A program made the position numbers and the translations under genes. 64,000 nucleotides of DNA from Polytrichum commune (taxonomy: Eukaryota > Streptophyta > Polytrichopsida > Polytrichales > Polytrichaceae): positions 50,589,169 through 50,653,168 of the forward strand of contig OX485806.1 in assembly GCA_950295325.1 (NCBI GenBank), written 5' to 3'. Shown piece after piece: positions 42,589 through 53,832 of the stretch. A model generated the notes under the pieces. It was given only the letters and a program-made list of their open reading frames with translations. It was not told the DNA's origin and ran no database searches. The stretch's first letter is position 1. Each line of letters opens with the position of its first letter.

Positions 42589-43945
42589 TCAAACAAAAGA
42601 AGATGCTATAATCATACCAAGATTATCATTGGATTCATTGAATCCAATAAGCTCACCCAAAGGACTCAAATGAAACTCATCTCTTGCAACTAGGGATTCT
42701 AGTACTTCAATTGCTGCAATGCGGTCGGTTGCATAAAAATCAAAGAAATCAAATTCAAACTTGTGCAACAAGATCTGAATCCATGCGGCGCTCACAAATG
42801 CAGCAACAGAGGGTGCATGCTCGACGACAATAGTAGCATTGATATGAATCACAAAAGAGCACGGAACATCCAGCTTGCAAATGTTGCAATGGTATTTACT
42901 AAATTGTTGACGATAGATATCCCCGAGCTTACAATTACCACACACCCCTTGTATGGTAATGCGGATGGGTTGACCACAGTCATACACCCCGTAGTATGCA
43001 ATAATCCAACAAGAAATGCACGTTTATATTTGCACATAATTTATAAAAATGAATGAAAGAATAACACCAATCAAATAGAATAGTGTCATTACCTTCCGAG
43101 CAACAACTTGGTTTTGATTTTTGATATGTGTGTTGAAAACAGCGATAAGCTTGGATTTCAATGTGCTAGAGTGAACTGGTGCCAGAATAAATAACTCAAT
43201 TGTAAGAAGCCAAACATCTCATTTGTTGGAGCATTCTACGTTTTTTATGATAATATGGGTAGGTTCACCTTTGCGGATTTGTTCCGCAAGTAAATGAAAA
43301 TCACTTTGAAAAGTTAGTAAAAAACTCACCTACATATGCAAACTGAAATTAGAAAAGATGAAGGTGATTTTCAAAATGACAATAATCAAAATAAGGTATT
43401 GGAAATACTTACAACTTGAATGTCTTCAGCATCATGTCCGTCAGCAACTAGGAGCTCAAATTTTTGATCGACTTCTCTTCTCACGCCAACGATAGTAATA
43501 GCAAGTGTGGAAGTGGCAAACGGTTGGAGCATTTGCCGTGCAAAAAAATGGATCGTATTTGATACGTGAAAGAAAAATTTAATTGGAGGATCAAATGGCA
43601 GAATCTCAAAGACCTTTGTGGCAGTAGAGATATCTATTGTCTAGTCCGAATCTCCCTTATCATAATATGACCGGCCTCTCACACTAAAATTCTCCAACCA
43701 CAAAAACTTCCCCTCTTCAGTTTATCCACGTGCGTTTTCACCAAATTTTTCTTCACAGTTACGGTTATAGTCGTTGTACCAACTGTGTCCGTAATATCTG
43801 CGTGGAAAAACCAGTGAGTTGGAGATTTCGATGGTGTCATAGTGTTCCCATAACAAGACAGTACAAAATAGTAAAAAATCACATCCCGAATAGCATTATC
43901 TATGTATTCTAACAATATAGTGGGGCGCTCAGCTCGTTTCGTCAT
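42589..43945 (-). pseudogene. RPA-like (OB-fold, zinc-ribbon) gene, broken
   Basis: From a Met at 43945: a segment with HWFFHADITDTVGTTTITVT, THVDKLKRG, then (after a 1-nt shift) LENFSVRGRSYYDKGDSD and a TAG where Trp is expected. This resembles the first OB fold of plant RPA1-like proteins. A short exon near 43095-43195 ends at GTAATG. The last part (42589 to about 42990) has the zinc-ribbon pattern C-x2-C ... C-x2-C in VCGNCKLGD and YHCNICKLD, followed by an OB-like stretch. RPA1-like proteins bind single-stranded DNA. Relics like this are common as Helitron cargo or local duplicates; no Helitron end was found. Confidence 0.55.
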
Positions 43946-44103
43946 GATACCTCCAAAAAAACAATGACACACAAGGTAGCAACAAGCAGAGGAAAACAAA
44001 GCCAGAGAGAACTCTCAGGTAAGAATGAGGAACTCGAAGAAGAATGGGAAAGAAGATGAAGGACGAGATTTGCATTGAAGCTCTTAGGAGGCGGCTCTAC
44101 AAT

Positions 44104-44245
44104 TCTTGTCAAAGTTTTTACTAGTTCTAGTTCTAGTTATTAGTTCTAGTCAAAGTTTTTACTAGTTCTAATTAGAGTTTTTACTAGTGCTAGTTACTAG
44201 TTTCAAAGTTCTAGTCAAAGTTTTTACTACAGTTCTAGTCAGTTT
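44104..44245. repeat. short tandem AGTTCTAGTCAAAGTTTTTACT repeats
   Basis: TTTTTACTAGTTCTAG and related units recur five to six times. Confidence 0.75.
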
Positions 44246-44843
44246 ATTTTGTTACTTTTTACTTTTACACCATAGTTTCACTGTTCAGCAACGTAACTCT
44301 TGAGAACGCAACGTTTTCATGGTCTCTCCCCTTTAGGGACAAAGACAATAATAAACAAGGTAGGGTGTTTGCAGGTTGTTTAGCGGAGGGTGCTAAGGTG
44401 GCATTTCGTTATAAAGGAATCCCCTCAATGGCCCTCAGGTGGCCAAGTGACCAAGTCCCTCGGGTCAAGGGATCCGGACCATCGGATGTACATCTACGGT
44501 CAAGATTGATTGATATTTTTGAGTTGGGCAACCCATAGCATCCAAGAATCATTCAATTTGTGGATTTCATTCATATATTGAATGATTAACGTTCCCAATG
44601 AATGGATGTTCAGTGTTTCTTATAAACTTGAAATTCAACTTTACTTGGACTAACTCTAAGACCCACACTTTGCTAAAAAATGTGGAGGTATGAAGATGTT
44701 GGAGTGAGGAATCAAACCACAACTCATGCAGAGCAACGGGCTAGCATGTGCACCTAGTAACTATGAACACACTTTCCATATTGTGTACAAATCTTATCCT
44801 TAAAGGTTATCTAAAGAGATAGAGTAGACTCCGAGGGTGCTCC
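44246..44843. other. no gene seen
   Basis: AT-rich spacer before the second solo LTR. Confidence 0.4.
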
Positions 44844-44848
44844 AACAT

Positions 44849-45825
44849 TGTCGCAACCCTTGCTAGGTCCTTTTAACTATCTTGACAGTTTTTTAATTCC
44901 AACAAGGATCATAAGCGCTAACCTTTCGCATTCCATCCATGTGAATGATTAGCTCCCAATACCTTGGACCTCCAAGCTCATAGGTGGATAACCAACTCTC
45001 CTACACTTGCATTTGGGACACTCCCTTTAGTCGGTAGGCAATGGTTAGATGTGGACTTCCATCCATGTTAGTCCATCTTTAGTTGATCATCGCATTGCTG
45101 GAGCAACACTATAACAACCCGAACCATACTAGGCAACTATGCCCCCACGTTGGGCCAATACCCGTGGAGGCCGTGCCATTCGGCCTCGAGTGGGTTCGGT
45201 CGGCCACGCCGCCTCACCCATATAAGCCTCTAGGGCTTTGGGCAGGGCTCTTGCCTCACCATCAAGAAATTTTTGTCTCTCCTAAGAGTTGGGGCCAAGT
45301 AGATATTTATCCTTAGTCGTTGGGGCTAGAGCCCCCAGTAGCTTCAGACCATCGTAATTTCTTCCCATGATCTATGATGTATAAAGCAACCATTATATTG
45401 ATGTCTCCTCTTCGCATAGATGCCAATGAACCCCACACATGCTTCATTCAAGCAAGTATTGAGAAAGTAATAATTGTTCAAACCTAGGTAGTTCCGGATG
45501 CCACTCCCAGGTCATTGTTGTCCCAGGGCGTTGGCCCTAGGCAGCACCCCATTCAAATTGTCATATCTTCTAGCTCACACCTCCGATTAAGGTATTCTTA
45601 AACATTCTAGAATTCGGACATCATAAGCTACTCATAGCTCATGGCCTTACCCTCATGACTCCTAGTCTCCGTGAGTGGGAGGTGTTCTGGGTGTTTGAGG
45701 CACCTCACTCACATTAGGATCACTTGGGCCCTCTCACCAATAGCGCCACAAGTCCCGGGTGTTACTCCGGGGTCCCCCTTGTGCCCATGGTGTTTGAGGC
45801 ACTCCTCATGGAGAGGTGCGCGACA
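44849..45825. mobile_element. solo LTR (977 bp), family A copy 2
   Basis: Starts TGTCGCAACCC and ends GGTGCGCGACA, with perfect 5-bp target duplication AACAT at 44844-44848 and 45826-45830. Homologous over its whole length to 25256-26229 but well diverged, so the two insertions are independent and not recent. Confidence 0.9.
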
Positions 45826-46292
45826 AACATGAACTTTGTTCCCAATGGAGTTCCCGCTCTACATCTATCTACCCCTTGTTGCCCGCCCTAAAAAAAATAT
45901 TTTGTTCCTGCATGGCCCCCTTTCGATGACAGCCATAGATTTGACTTAGGTGGGAGAGGTTGTTTTTCTCTGAAGTGTGGGACTATGGGCCATGAAACCA
46001 CATGAGGAAATGGCAGGGCAGGCCAGTCCATCATAGGAGAAGGATCGAAGTTTGAGTAGGGTTCACCTACGGCGGTTGGTAGTGGCCACTATGTCTCACC
46101 ACATTGCATACATGTTTTTTGTTTAGTTATTTTTGTCGCCGTGTTAAGTTATTTTCTACTACAAATAATTATATATAGTGCAGATAAACTACCCTTATTG
46201 TTATTGTAGTTTCTTCTACGTTAGTGGTGTTGGAACTCTATCTTAAGTCTATGTGGTTGTATGACTTTGTGCTACAATTGATGAGATTTTAG

Positions 46293-46750
46293 GTGTGAAT
46301 TCTATAAGTATGCATCCTAGAATGCATGCACAGGAGTGTTTGCGTGCTTGCTTAAAATATATTGAAGTTTCTATGACTGTTGCAATTAGTGGGGTGGACA
46401 TTGATATCATTTTTTTTGGTGAAGTTGAGGAGGTTCACCGAAGAACAATGTATGTTGGGTTGTGCTTAATTGAGAGGGGAGGTGCACACAAACATTTTCA
46501 TATTGTGGTCAAGGGAGTCATTAGTTGTTTTCCTATCTTGAATTGAAAAATCAATGTGGCTTTGGGATGGGATGAAAATCCTCTTACATGGCATGTTGTG
46601 TCTTGTAAGGAGTTGAGCAATGAGGATTTGCACAAACATTTGGGTGTGGTTGGATATTGCATAAAAGACAATGGAGAAAACCACTTTGATTTTGTACATC
46701 ACAATGTTCCTTCCAATGATATTAATGAAGGAAAATTTGGAATATTATAA
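46293..46750 (+). pseudogene. HUH endonuclease (Rep/replitron-like) relic
   Basis: One plus-strand frame broken once by TGA at 46544. It contains LIERGGAHKHFHIVV, where HFH is an HUH metal-binding motif, then KINVALGWDENPLTWHVVSC, and GVVGYCIKDNGENHF, where Y-C-I-K is the YxxK catalytic Tyr motif. This order and spacing fit single-Tyr Rep-type HUH nucleases that nick and rejoin single-stranded DNA. Related reading frames occur as transposons in algae and seedless plants (replitrons); that assignment is from memory of the family. The 5' side begins after an AG (TTTTAG), so an upstream exon is possible. No helicase domain follows. Confidence 0.65.
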
Positions 46751-48500
46751 GTTGATACTTGGGAGGGTCACTAGCAAAAATTGTAGAAACAACATGCAAT
46801 AAAAATAAAGGTCTAATATATTCATTATAGATCAATTTTGCAAAAAACATACATATAATATAAGGGGTTTTAAAATAATGAAACATGTTTATATGTAAAA
46901 TAACACCACATAGAAAGGCCTATTTTATCTAGTCAGTACATGTAAAATAATGTGGAAACAATTACTAGGGGTAGCGGATCTAGGGTAGGGTTTGTGCTAG
47001 TGGATGACTTCGCAGGTTGGTTGGCTTGAACGTTAAAGTCAAAAAAATTGGTTACTTGGGGTATAAGAAAAAAATGCAACATAAATAAAATAGGATATTT
47101 TTAAATGCTTCCCCCCAAAAAATTATAATTTACTGATTGGGTGTATTAAAACAAAAACATTTACCTTTATTTTGAAAAAAAACCATACCTTATGATCTTT
47201 TCTGCAAGGTAAATAACCCCCTGATAAATAAGTCCTGAGCGCACATGTATGCAAAATATGAAAGGGAGTGACCCCCCCCCCCTTGAGGGTTGATAGCAGG
47301 TTGGGCAAAAAAAAATTCAAAAAAAATTAGCCTAATTTCTTGAAAATTATTGGACTAGATTGCATAAATGAAAGCAAACATAATCATCAAAATGCCTAAC
47401 TTTTAGGAAATTTTATGCATTGGAAAGCCTAATTGAAAGTCATGAATGAATGACAAATAAGTTTTAATACATGGATTTCAAAGTTGGATTGCTATGTAAA
47501 TGAATCACCATACATATGCATATTTGCCTAATTTTTTAAATATGTTCTTACAAACTGCCAAAGCCTTTTTTGAGATTAATTAATTATTGGGCAAAATTTG
47601 CCCAACTTGTTATTGATCTACGGTATGCAAAATTTGGGAAGGTGGGTGTGAAGAATTGTGTTAATTTGTCTGATAGCAACATTTTTCAAAAGGTTCATCA
47701 ATGAAAAAGAACTCACATGAACAAACATATGGGTGTGAGTCTTCCTTGCACATTGTTTCATATGTGTAAGAATGGAATTTTTCTTGAGATCTAAAGAGAT
47801 GGATGTTAGAGGTTGCTTCCATTTGGAGGAGCATAATAAATCCTCATGACATCAAAATGAAAGATATTTCAGTGTGTTTTTTCACATTATGATTAGCGTT
47901 TTCAACATGAGATACTTCAATGCTCAACAAATTTCTCGTGATCATAGGATGGAAGAAATAGATATTAACATGACATTACACAATGATGATGAGGTTTCCT
48001 TGAAAGGTGATGGGAGAGATACTGCTCTTTGAGATTTGCCAGAGCGGTGGATGCAAGAAGACATGCATGTCGATGTCGACTTTGGCAACATTGCTTCTTT
48101 TGTGATGTTCAACATCATGATGCGGTTGTCGACAGCTTCCCATGGTGCTTCCATGACACAATCTAATTATGGTACAAATAGCTAAAATGGACACAATAGG
48201 GGCCGTAGTGAGCAAAAACAAATCAATTAGCATTCCACTATATATTCTTGCTAGAGGGCTAAGAGGACAATACGGAGGAGGTTTTCTCAGCCTATCCTTG
48301 TGAATTTGGTACCTACAAACAAAATTTCTTTATATGTAAGGTCTGACTCTTTTTTTGGTATTCATTTTTTGGCTTTTGTTGTGCAATCATTTCTAAAATA
48401 ACGAACATGTGAATATAGGGCAACATGCATTGAGTCTAGAACGGTAGGTGGATTTTATGCAGAATAATTCACACTAATGGATTCACTACAATAGATTGGG
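46751..48500. other. AT-rich DNA without a supported gene
   Basis: Includes a C10 run near 47271. Short frames on both strands near 47940-48240 are not recognisable. Confidence 0.4.
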
Positions 48501-48504
48501 TCTT

Positions 48505-49035
48505 TTGTGACTGCAATTTATGACTGCCTTAAGTTATAAAATCCCAAATTATGATTGACGAGGCTCCGGATGAGGATGACACGCGCGGTGACTGGGTCTA
48601 GTCATTACCGACGAGTCGCTTCGGACATGAGTCATATGAATATATACGGTTGTGGGGGCGTATAAAAGGACAGATTCTACGATCCCCACAGCACGTGGGG
48701 CATACCTTGACTAGCCTTGGAGTCTGTGCCATTTTTTGACCTGCTCGAGCAGAAAAAGTACCAATCCGACGTGGCATGTGACTCCATGTAGTCATGTTTT
48801 CTGCTGACGTGTAATATGACTTGCATGTGTCATAATTTTGTCGACGTGGCATGCCACGTGGAATGTGACTGCTAGTTTTTTTACTGCTTGTAGTCATGTT
48901 TTTTGGGACGTTAGTCATATTTTCTACGGGGATGACATTATTATATGACGTCCTGTAGTCACATTCTTAGTAACATGTAATGCACAATATGACATGATGG
49001 AGTGATATTCGCGCAGATGGAGAGTCACATTGCGT
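48505..49035. repeat. outlying array of ATGACT / AGTCAT motifs
   Basis: About ten ATGAC(T) or (A)GTCAT motifs in both orientations (for example near 48629, 48790, 48890, 48912, 48935, 48950 and 48978). It is the same motif that fills the introns at 56-60 kb. This may be the far end of locus 2, now separated by LTR-element debris. Confidence 0.6.
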
Positions 49036-49315
49036 AGTTCTTTGTACGTGGTTGTAATTGTGTCGCGGCCCGCATTTTCTTAAAATCTTAAGAAACATTG
49101 TTTTGAGTTTAAAGAATAGGTTTGACCAAGGAAAATATAATAAGTAGAGTACTTTATAGGTAGATTGTTAGGTAGGTTATTTAGAATTGAGAAGAAAAAT
49201 TAAAATCCTTAAAGTAGTTAAAAATATCGAATTGACTTAGTGTTAGGAATTCCATTTCGACTCGGAAACCTTAGAGCGGAGTGGACCGCACAGGCGACAG
49301 CGGGCCGCAACCACC

Positions 49316-50670
49316 ATGGCAACCCAAACACGGAAGAGGATCGCGGACAAGCCGCTAGCCCTCCGCAAGGTGCACGTGGTCACCCCCACTGGTCGAGAGG
49401 AGAGCAATGAGTTGGAGGCAGACTTGAGGCGCATGGGCTGCCTCGGGTTATGGGAAAAATCTTGGAGAATACGCTGTGAGGAGATAGCAAGGGAGTTAGT
49501 CACTAGGGAGGTAGACCACGTTTACGTTTCCACCATCCGGGGCCGACCGTATAGGTGAAATGCGGAATTGTGGAGTCGGGTTTACGGGTTCCAGCAGGGA
49601 GGGGAAGGTATGGCCACTAAGAGAGAGGATTGTACCAGGGACAAATTCTCCCAGAGGTTAGACCCCAAGTATGGTTACTTTGTGAAGGATTGTAAAGACG
49701 AGAGGGAAAGGAGGATGTTAGCTTTTCTAGTGCCTATCTTTAGCCCGAAGAAGCCCTATAACATCACTTTTACCCTTGCTACCACCTTACTTCTTGCATA
49801 TTTCGAGAAGAAGGTGGTGGATTGGGGATCATCATTGGGGAGTTGGTGCACAAGTTGGCAACCAACACTAAGCGCGGCCAACCTTCCTACATTGGGCCTT
49901 TCCTCTTCCACCTTTACGCACACGAAAACCTACTCACGGACGAAGAGGAAACCCAATGGACATCGCATCAGTTCATGCGGGAGCTGCAGACTACCGACTC
50001 GGAGCCGGAGATGGGCCATGAGGGTTCGAAGGAGGAAGATGTGGTGGAGTTGAGCAACGAAGAGCGGCCCGTGACCAAGAAGTGGAAACTAATGTTGGAG
50101 AATCGTGCGACACGGACCAAGTCCGCCACCAAGCCGGTAGGAGGTGGAACCTCCACCTTTCCCTGGGAGGACAATCCGGTGGACTCCATTATCCGCGACT
50201 TGGAGGGAGTACGGTCCCGGATTGCGGAATATGAGCTGCAAATGCAACAAGTAGGGGAATTGGTGGGCAACCCTCCGCGGGAGAGTTTGGTTGCCGCAAT
50301 ACAAGAGGCCATCCAAGATCCGCGCCGGTTGCGGGAGCTAGAGCGTAAGGTGGACTACCTTACGGCGGAAAAGCGAAAAACCGCGGAACGAGTACGGAAG
50401 TTGGAGGCGGAGCGAGAGAAGCTCCTTAAGCAGGTAAATAATACCACCCTCACGGTACAGAAGGTGAGTGATATGGTGAAAATACCGGGGAATGTGTGGT
50501 GGAAAGCCAAGATGTTCGACGCGGAATTGAAGAATGCGGGCCACGTTTCCGGGTCGAAGATGGTTACCTTCATCATGGATCAAAGGAGTAAGATGGACGC
50601 ATCTTTGAAAGCAATGAAGGCCCTCATTGCTAGCTGCACGGAGTTGTCTCCCGTCGTAGTTGAGTTGTGA
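49316..50670 (+). pseudogene. LTR-retrotransposon Gag-like protein, broken
   Basis: Reading starts MATQTRKRIADKP at 49316, passes TGA at 49556 in the same frame, and shifts by 1 nt near 49825 into a frame that stays open to 50670. The central part (YNITFTLATTLLLAYFEKK, VDWGIIIGELVHKL, then HLYAHENLLTDEEE) resembles Gag-like 'plant transposon protein' domains. The C-terminal third is a coiled coil (LRELERKVDYLTAEKRK, VRKLEAEREKLLKQVNN). No protease or RT follows, so it is a Gag relic or the gene of a non-autonomous element. Confidence 0.55.
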
Positions 50671-51066
50671 GCCCTAAATTGTGCTCACATTGTTCTCTAA
50701 CCATTAGGAGTTGCTTATACCTTGAATATGCGCTTACTTGAACTATCTAAGGGTTAAGAAAGGAGAAGGATCAAAAGCCTTGGTTAGATTAAATTAAAGG
50801 GATGAATAAGAGCTAGGAAGGGCGGTAAACCGTAGAGGATTAATGGGGAGTAAAAGACATAAGTGTTAATAGTAATTCTAGTAAACAACGTACCAAAAAC
50901 AACCAAGAAATACCAATAGAATAAAAGAGGGTGGGTCATAATGATGACCATTATTTATTGAATAAGGTGTATACGATAGCTCAGGAAGAGGGGTAGGAGC
51001 CGGTTGGTTGATACGATTTTCCTGCCTAGAAATCACTAGCCAAATCATGTGTAAGACACTAAACGA

Positions 51067-51148
51067 TCAGACAAACTCAATGGGAATCGAACCCAGACCA
51101 TCTAAGTGTAATACTAACATCCTTCCTCAACCAACCGAGGAAACATGA
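51067..51148 (-). repeat. tRNA-derived sequence (SINE head or tRNA relic)
   Basis: On the minus strand an A-box-like CGGTTGGTTGAGG is followed about 40 nt later by the B box GGTTCGATTCC within a TGGG/CCCA stem. No proper anticodon or acceptor stem forms, so it is not a working tRNA; a tRNA-derived SINE promoter fits better. Confidence 0.45.
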
Positions 51149-51149
51149 C

Positions 51150-53260
51150 TTGGTGACCACAACCACAACAAACCTCAACTTATACCATAACACGAGCGTG
51201 ATTACTTGCTAACAACTATGGTGGGTTACTTTTATTTTATCTTATGTATCTATCTATCTATCAATGAGTTTGAGTTATGTAGGAGTCTAGGGGGAGAAGA
51301 AGTCAAGAGAAGAAGAGGGAAAGTGGGTTGGGAAGGAGGAGAGGCCAAAAGAAAAGGTCTTGACCCATTTTTTCTCTCGGGCGGCCCGAAAGATGCCGGG
51401 CAACCCGGGAAAAAAAGTAGAGGTTGGAGGGGTCTCGGGAGGTAGGAGGTAGAGAGCTCATTATGCATGTTTAGAGGTAGAGAAGGGAGAGAGGTAGCAA
51501 GAGGGCGAAGCCCTGCAAAAAAAATGCAAGTAGGAGTGAGAGAGAAGGGATAGACTTGGAATGGAGGCGGAAGCGCTACCTCAATGTTTTTTTGGAATGT
51601 TTTAGGGCATAGGCGTGTGTGAATCCAATGCAGATCAGTAGCGAAAGGAGAAGAGAAGAGTAGAAGAGAGAATGCGGAGGCACTGCCCCGCTGGGAAAGG
51701 AGAGATGCAGACATTCCCGGGCGAATCAAAGGAAGGGGTGGTGAGGTTCACAGGGAGGAAGCATCTTGCTTTGGCCACTGTGAGATGTCAGCGACGAAGG
51801 GGATGAGCAATAGGCAAGTAGGATTAGAAGCCAACAAGCATCCGAAGCCACGGCTGTCGCTCCCTAACCCATTCCTTGAGGGAGGATGAAGTAATGCATC
51901 ATGCTAGTGGAAATGCCTTCGGTGTTTTCGCACAGGCCGCATGGGAGCACCTGGGTGGGGGTAGGAACTGGATGCAGCTCTTTTGGAGCAGGGTAGCGGG
52001 CCGGAAGCCAGGAGACAAGGAGCCCAGATCTACGGACTCAACATGATGTCGACCGGCTTGAACGAGTCACCGGCTATGCTGTGATGCTACGAGGCCCTGA
52101 GGGAGCTTGGCAAAAATCGATGTGAGCCTTCATCGCAGGGGTTCTGTGCCGAAGGGAGGACAGAGGAATACTTGTGCGGACCGCATGCGATGATGTCGGT
52201 GAGAATGCTTCGTCTGGTGGAGGTTGCATCGAAATGGAAGGTGTCGTGGACATGACATTGAGCCTCGTGACAAGACTTGAGGTTCGATCTTCACGTTATG
52301 AGAGATTGTTGGGATGAAAGGTGGGTTCCTTGGCGCTCGCTGATCCAAATTTGTGGCTGATGGAGGGTGCCCGATCGGCACTGGTGGGGACTCAGGCTAC
52401 AGCTGTCATGCATCTTTGAGTCTGCTCAAGCAAGCAGGTCACAGGTTGGAACTTCGGCACTCTAGCAGGGTGCTGAGTTGATAAGTTTTCGAAGCTGATG
52501 TGATTTTGACGTTACATTCCATTTCTCATGCGCACATCTGCAGCTTACTAATACATGTAGTTGCAATCGCTGAATCGAAAGTATACATCCGGGTACTAAT
52601 TGTGAACCTACTCCCGAGTTGATGTGAGTGGCGGCAGCGCCGATCACGAAACCCTCATTGTCAAGTGCCACCAATCACTCAAGAATCAGCCATGAGAATG
52701 CGGCGCTGCTGAATTGTCACGTCAAGGTGTTGGTCTTTAACGAGGTCTGCGACCTTGCTGCGGAAATTCCCTACAGGGTGCCTGTTGTCGGGTGTCGTAT
52801 AGCTGAGAGCAACCCAGTTCGACTAAGCTCGCATGTGGCTACCACTGGTTTCCACCAAGGGCTCGTTCCAAATTGCTGGAAGGGGGCGGAATGCTGGGAG
52901 CGTTCTCGGTTGTGTAGCACTCTGCCTAGTTCCAGGTTCCCGGCGTCAAGGTCGGAGGTGAGGTTCACTACCGAAGAGGGAAGGGGGCTGGAGACGCGAG
53001 CAGGGCCGGCATTCATTCACGGGAGCTGGGTTGCAACCAGTGGGTTGAAAGGCTGATGCCTAATAAAATGTTGAGTAATGTGAGGGTAGAATCAGATCAC
53101 TAAAATATAGAGAGGGATTGCTAGGACTAGTAGACATTGTATTAACTCAAGCATTTGTGAATGCTTGCTTACTAAATAAAAAAACGAAAGAAAGGTGTTA
53201 TACACACCACTTCTCCCAATCCTCTTTCCTTGCTTGCACTTGTTACTTGCATATTTGAAT
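51150..53260. other. unassigned, partly GC-rich
   Basis: Purine-rich to about 51760, then GC-rich sequence with short frames (for example 52628-53056 plus) that I cannot match. It may be the interior of the LTR element whose Gag lies upstream. Confidence 0.3.
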
Positions 53261-53261
53261 G

Positions 53262-53325
53262 TAGCCCATGAACCCTCACTCGGACTAGGACGCAATCGAA
53301 GGGTGAGGGGGATTTGGGCTTACAT
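53262..53325 (-). repeat. sequence resembling the first ~60 bp of the Gypsy LTR
   Basis: On the minus strand: TGTAAGCCCAAATCCCCCTC, then ACCCTTCGATTGCGTCC, TAGTCCGAGTGAGGGTT and CATGGGCT. It parallels TGTGAGGCC-AAACC, ACCCTTAAGCGTCC, GTAGTCCGAGTAGTGGGTT and TGGGCTCACA of the LTR at 3479. It suggests a related LTR boundary here. Confidence 0.45.
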
Positions 53326-53832
53326 GAGTCATCGGAGAAAAGAGAGTCCTCATCGGGCTACTCCGACTTGACCCCTCATGACATGGTGGAAATTCTGGGT
53401 GCCGCGGTAGAAGGTGGAAACCAACATGCGGAAGAGGTGGACCAGGTGGAGGACATCACGGCGATCACGGCCCTGCCGGTTTCCACCACTGAGGTGTTCG
53501 TTCCCAATGCCACCCCAGTTTCCGCCGCGGTTGGAGAGAAAACCTTGGGTGATTGCCACGTGGCCAAGGTCTCAACACCGAGCCTTGCCACGGACTTCCA
53601 AGTGGTTGCCCGGGATCCGCCGCCACTTGCAATTCTTGCTCCGGGATTTCCGCCGGGCACCCAACTGTCCGCACCTCTGGCACCGGACGTTGCGGAAACG
53701 GTGGACCGCGTGGGAGCGATTCCCGGACCCGATGAACACGAGGTGTCAGTGCCACCACCACATGCTCCATCTTTGGCAACGGACAGAGTGGACCGCCACG
53801 AGGAGCGGAAGGAGAATAAGAAGGAAGCCTAG
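53314..53832 (+). CDS. unrecognised Pro/Ala/Val-rich ORF, probably LTR-element
   Basis: 172 codons, SSEKRESSSGYSDLTPHDM, then acidic and Pro/Ala-rich, ending HEERKENKKEA. GC-rich and open, but no domain is recognised; it lies at the LTR-like boundary. It may be a second Gag-side frame of the same element as 49316-50670. Confidence 0.35.
   Translation: MGLHESSEKRESSSGYSDLTPHDMVEILGAAVEGGNQHAEEVDQVEDITAITALPVSTTEVFVPNATPVSAAVGEKTLGDCHVAKVSTPSLATDFQVVARDPPPLAILAPGFPPGTQLSAPLAPDVAETVDRVGAIPGPDEHEVSVPPPHAPSLATDRVDRHEERKENKKEA

Noticed and set aside
51067-51148. functional tRNA gene
   Set aside because: A and B boxes are visible, but no closed acceptor or anticodon stem forms.
51250-51729. 159-codon minus-strand ORF
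   Set aside because: Low-complexity purine/pyrimidine composition, no domain, no splice or promoter support.
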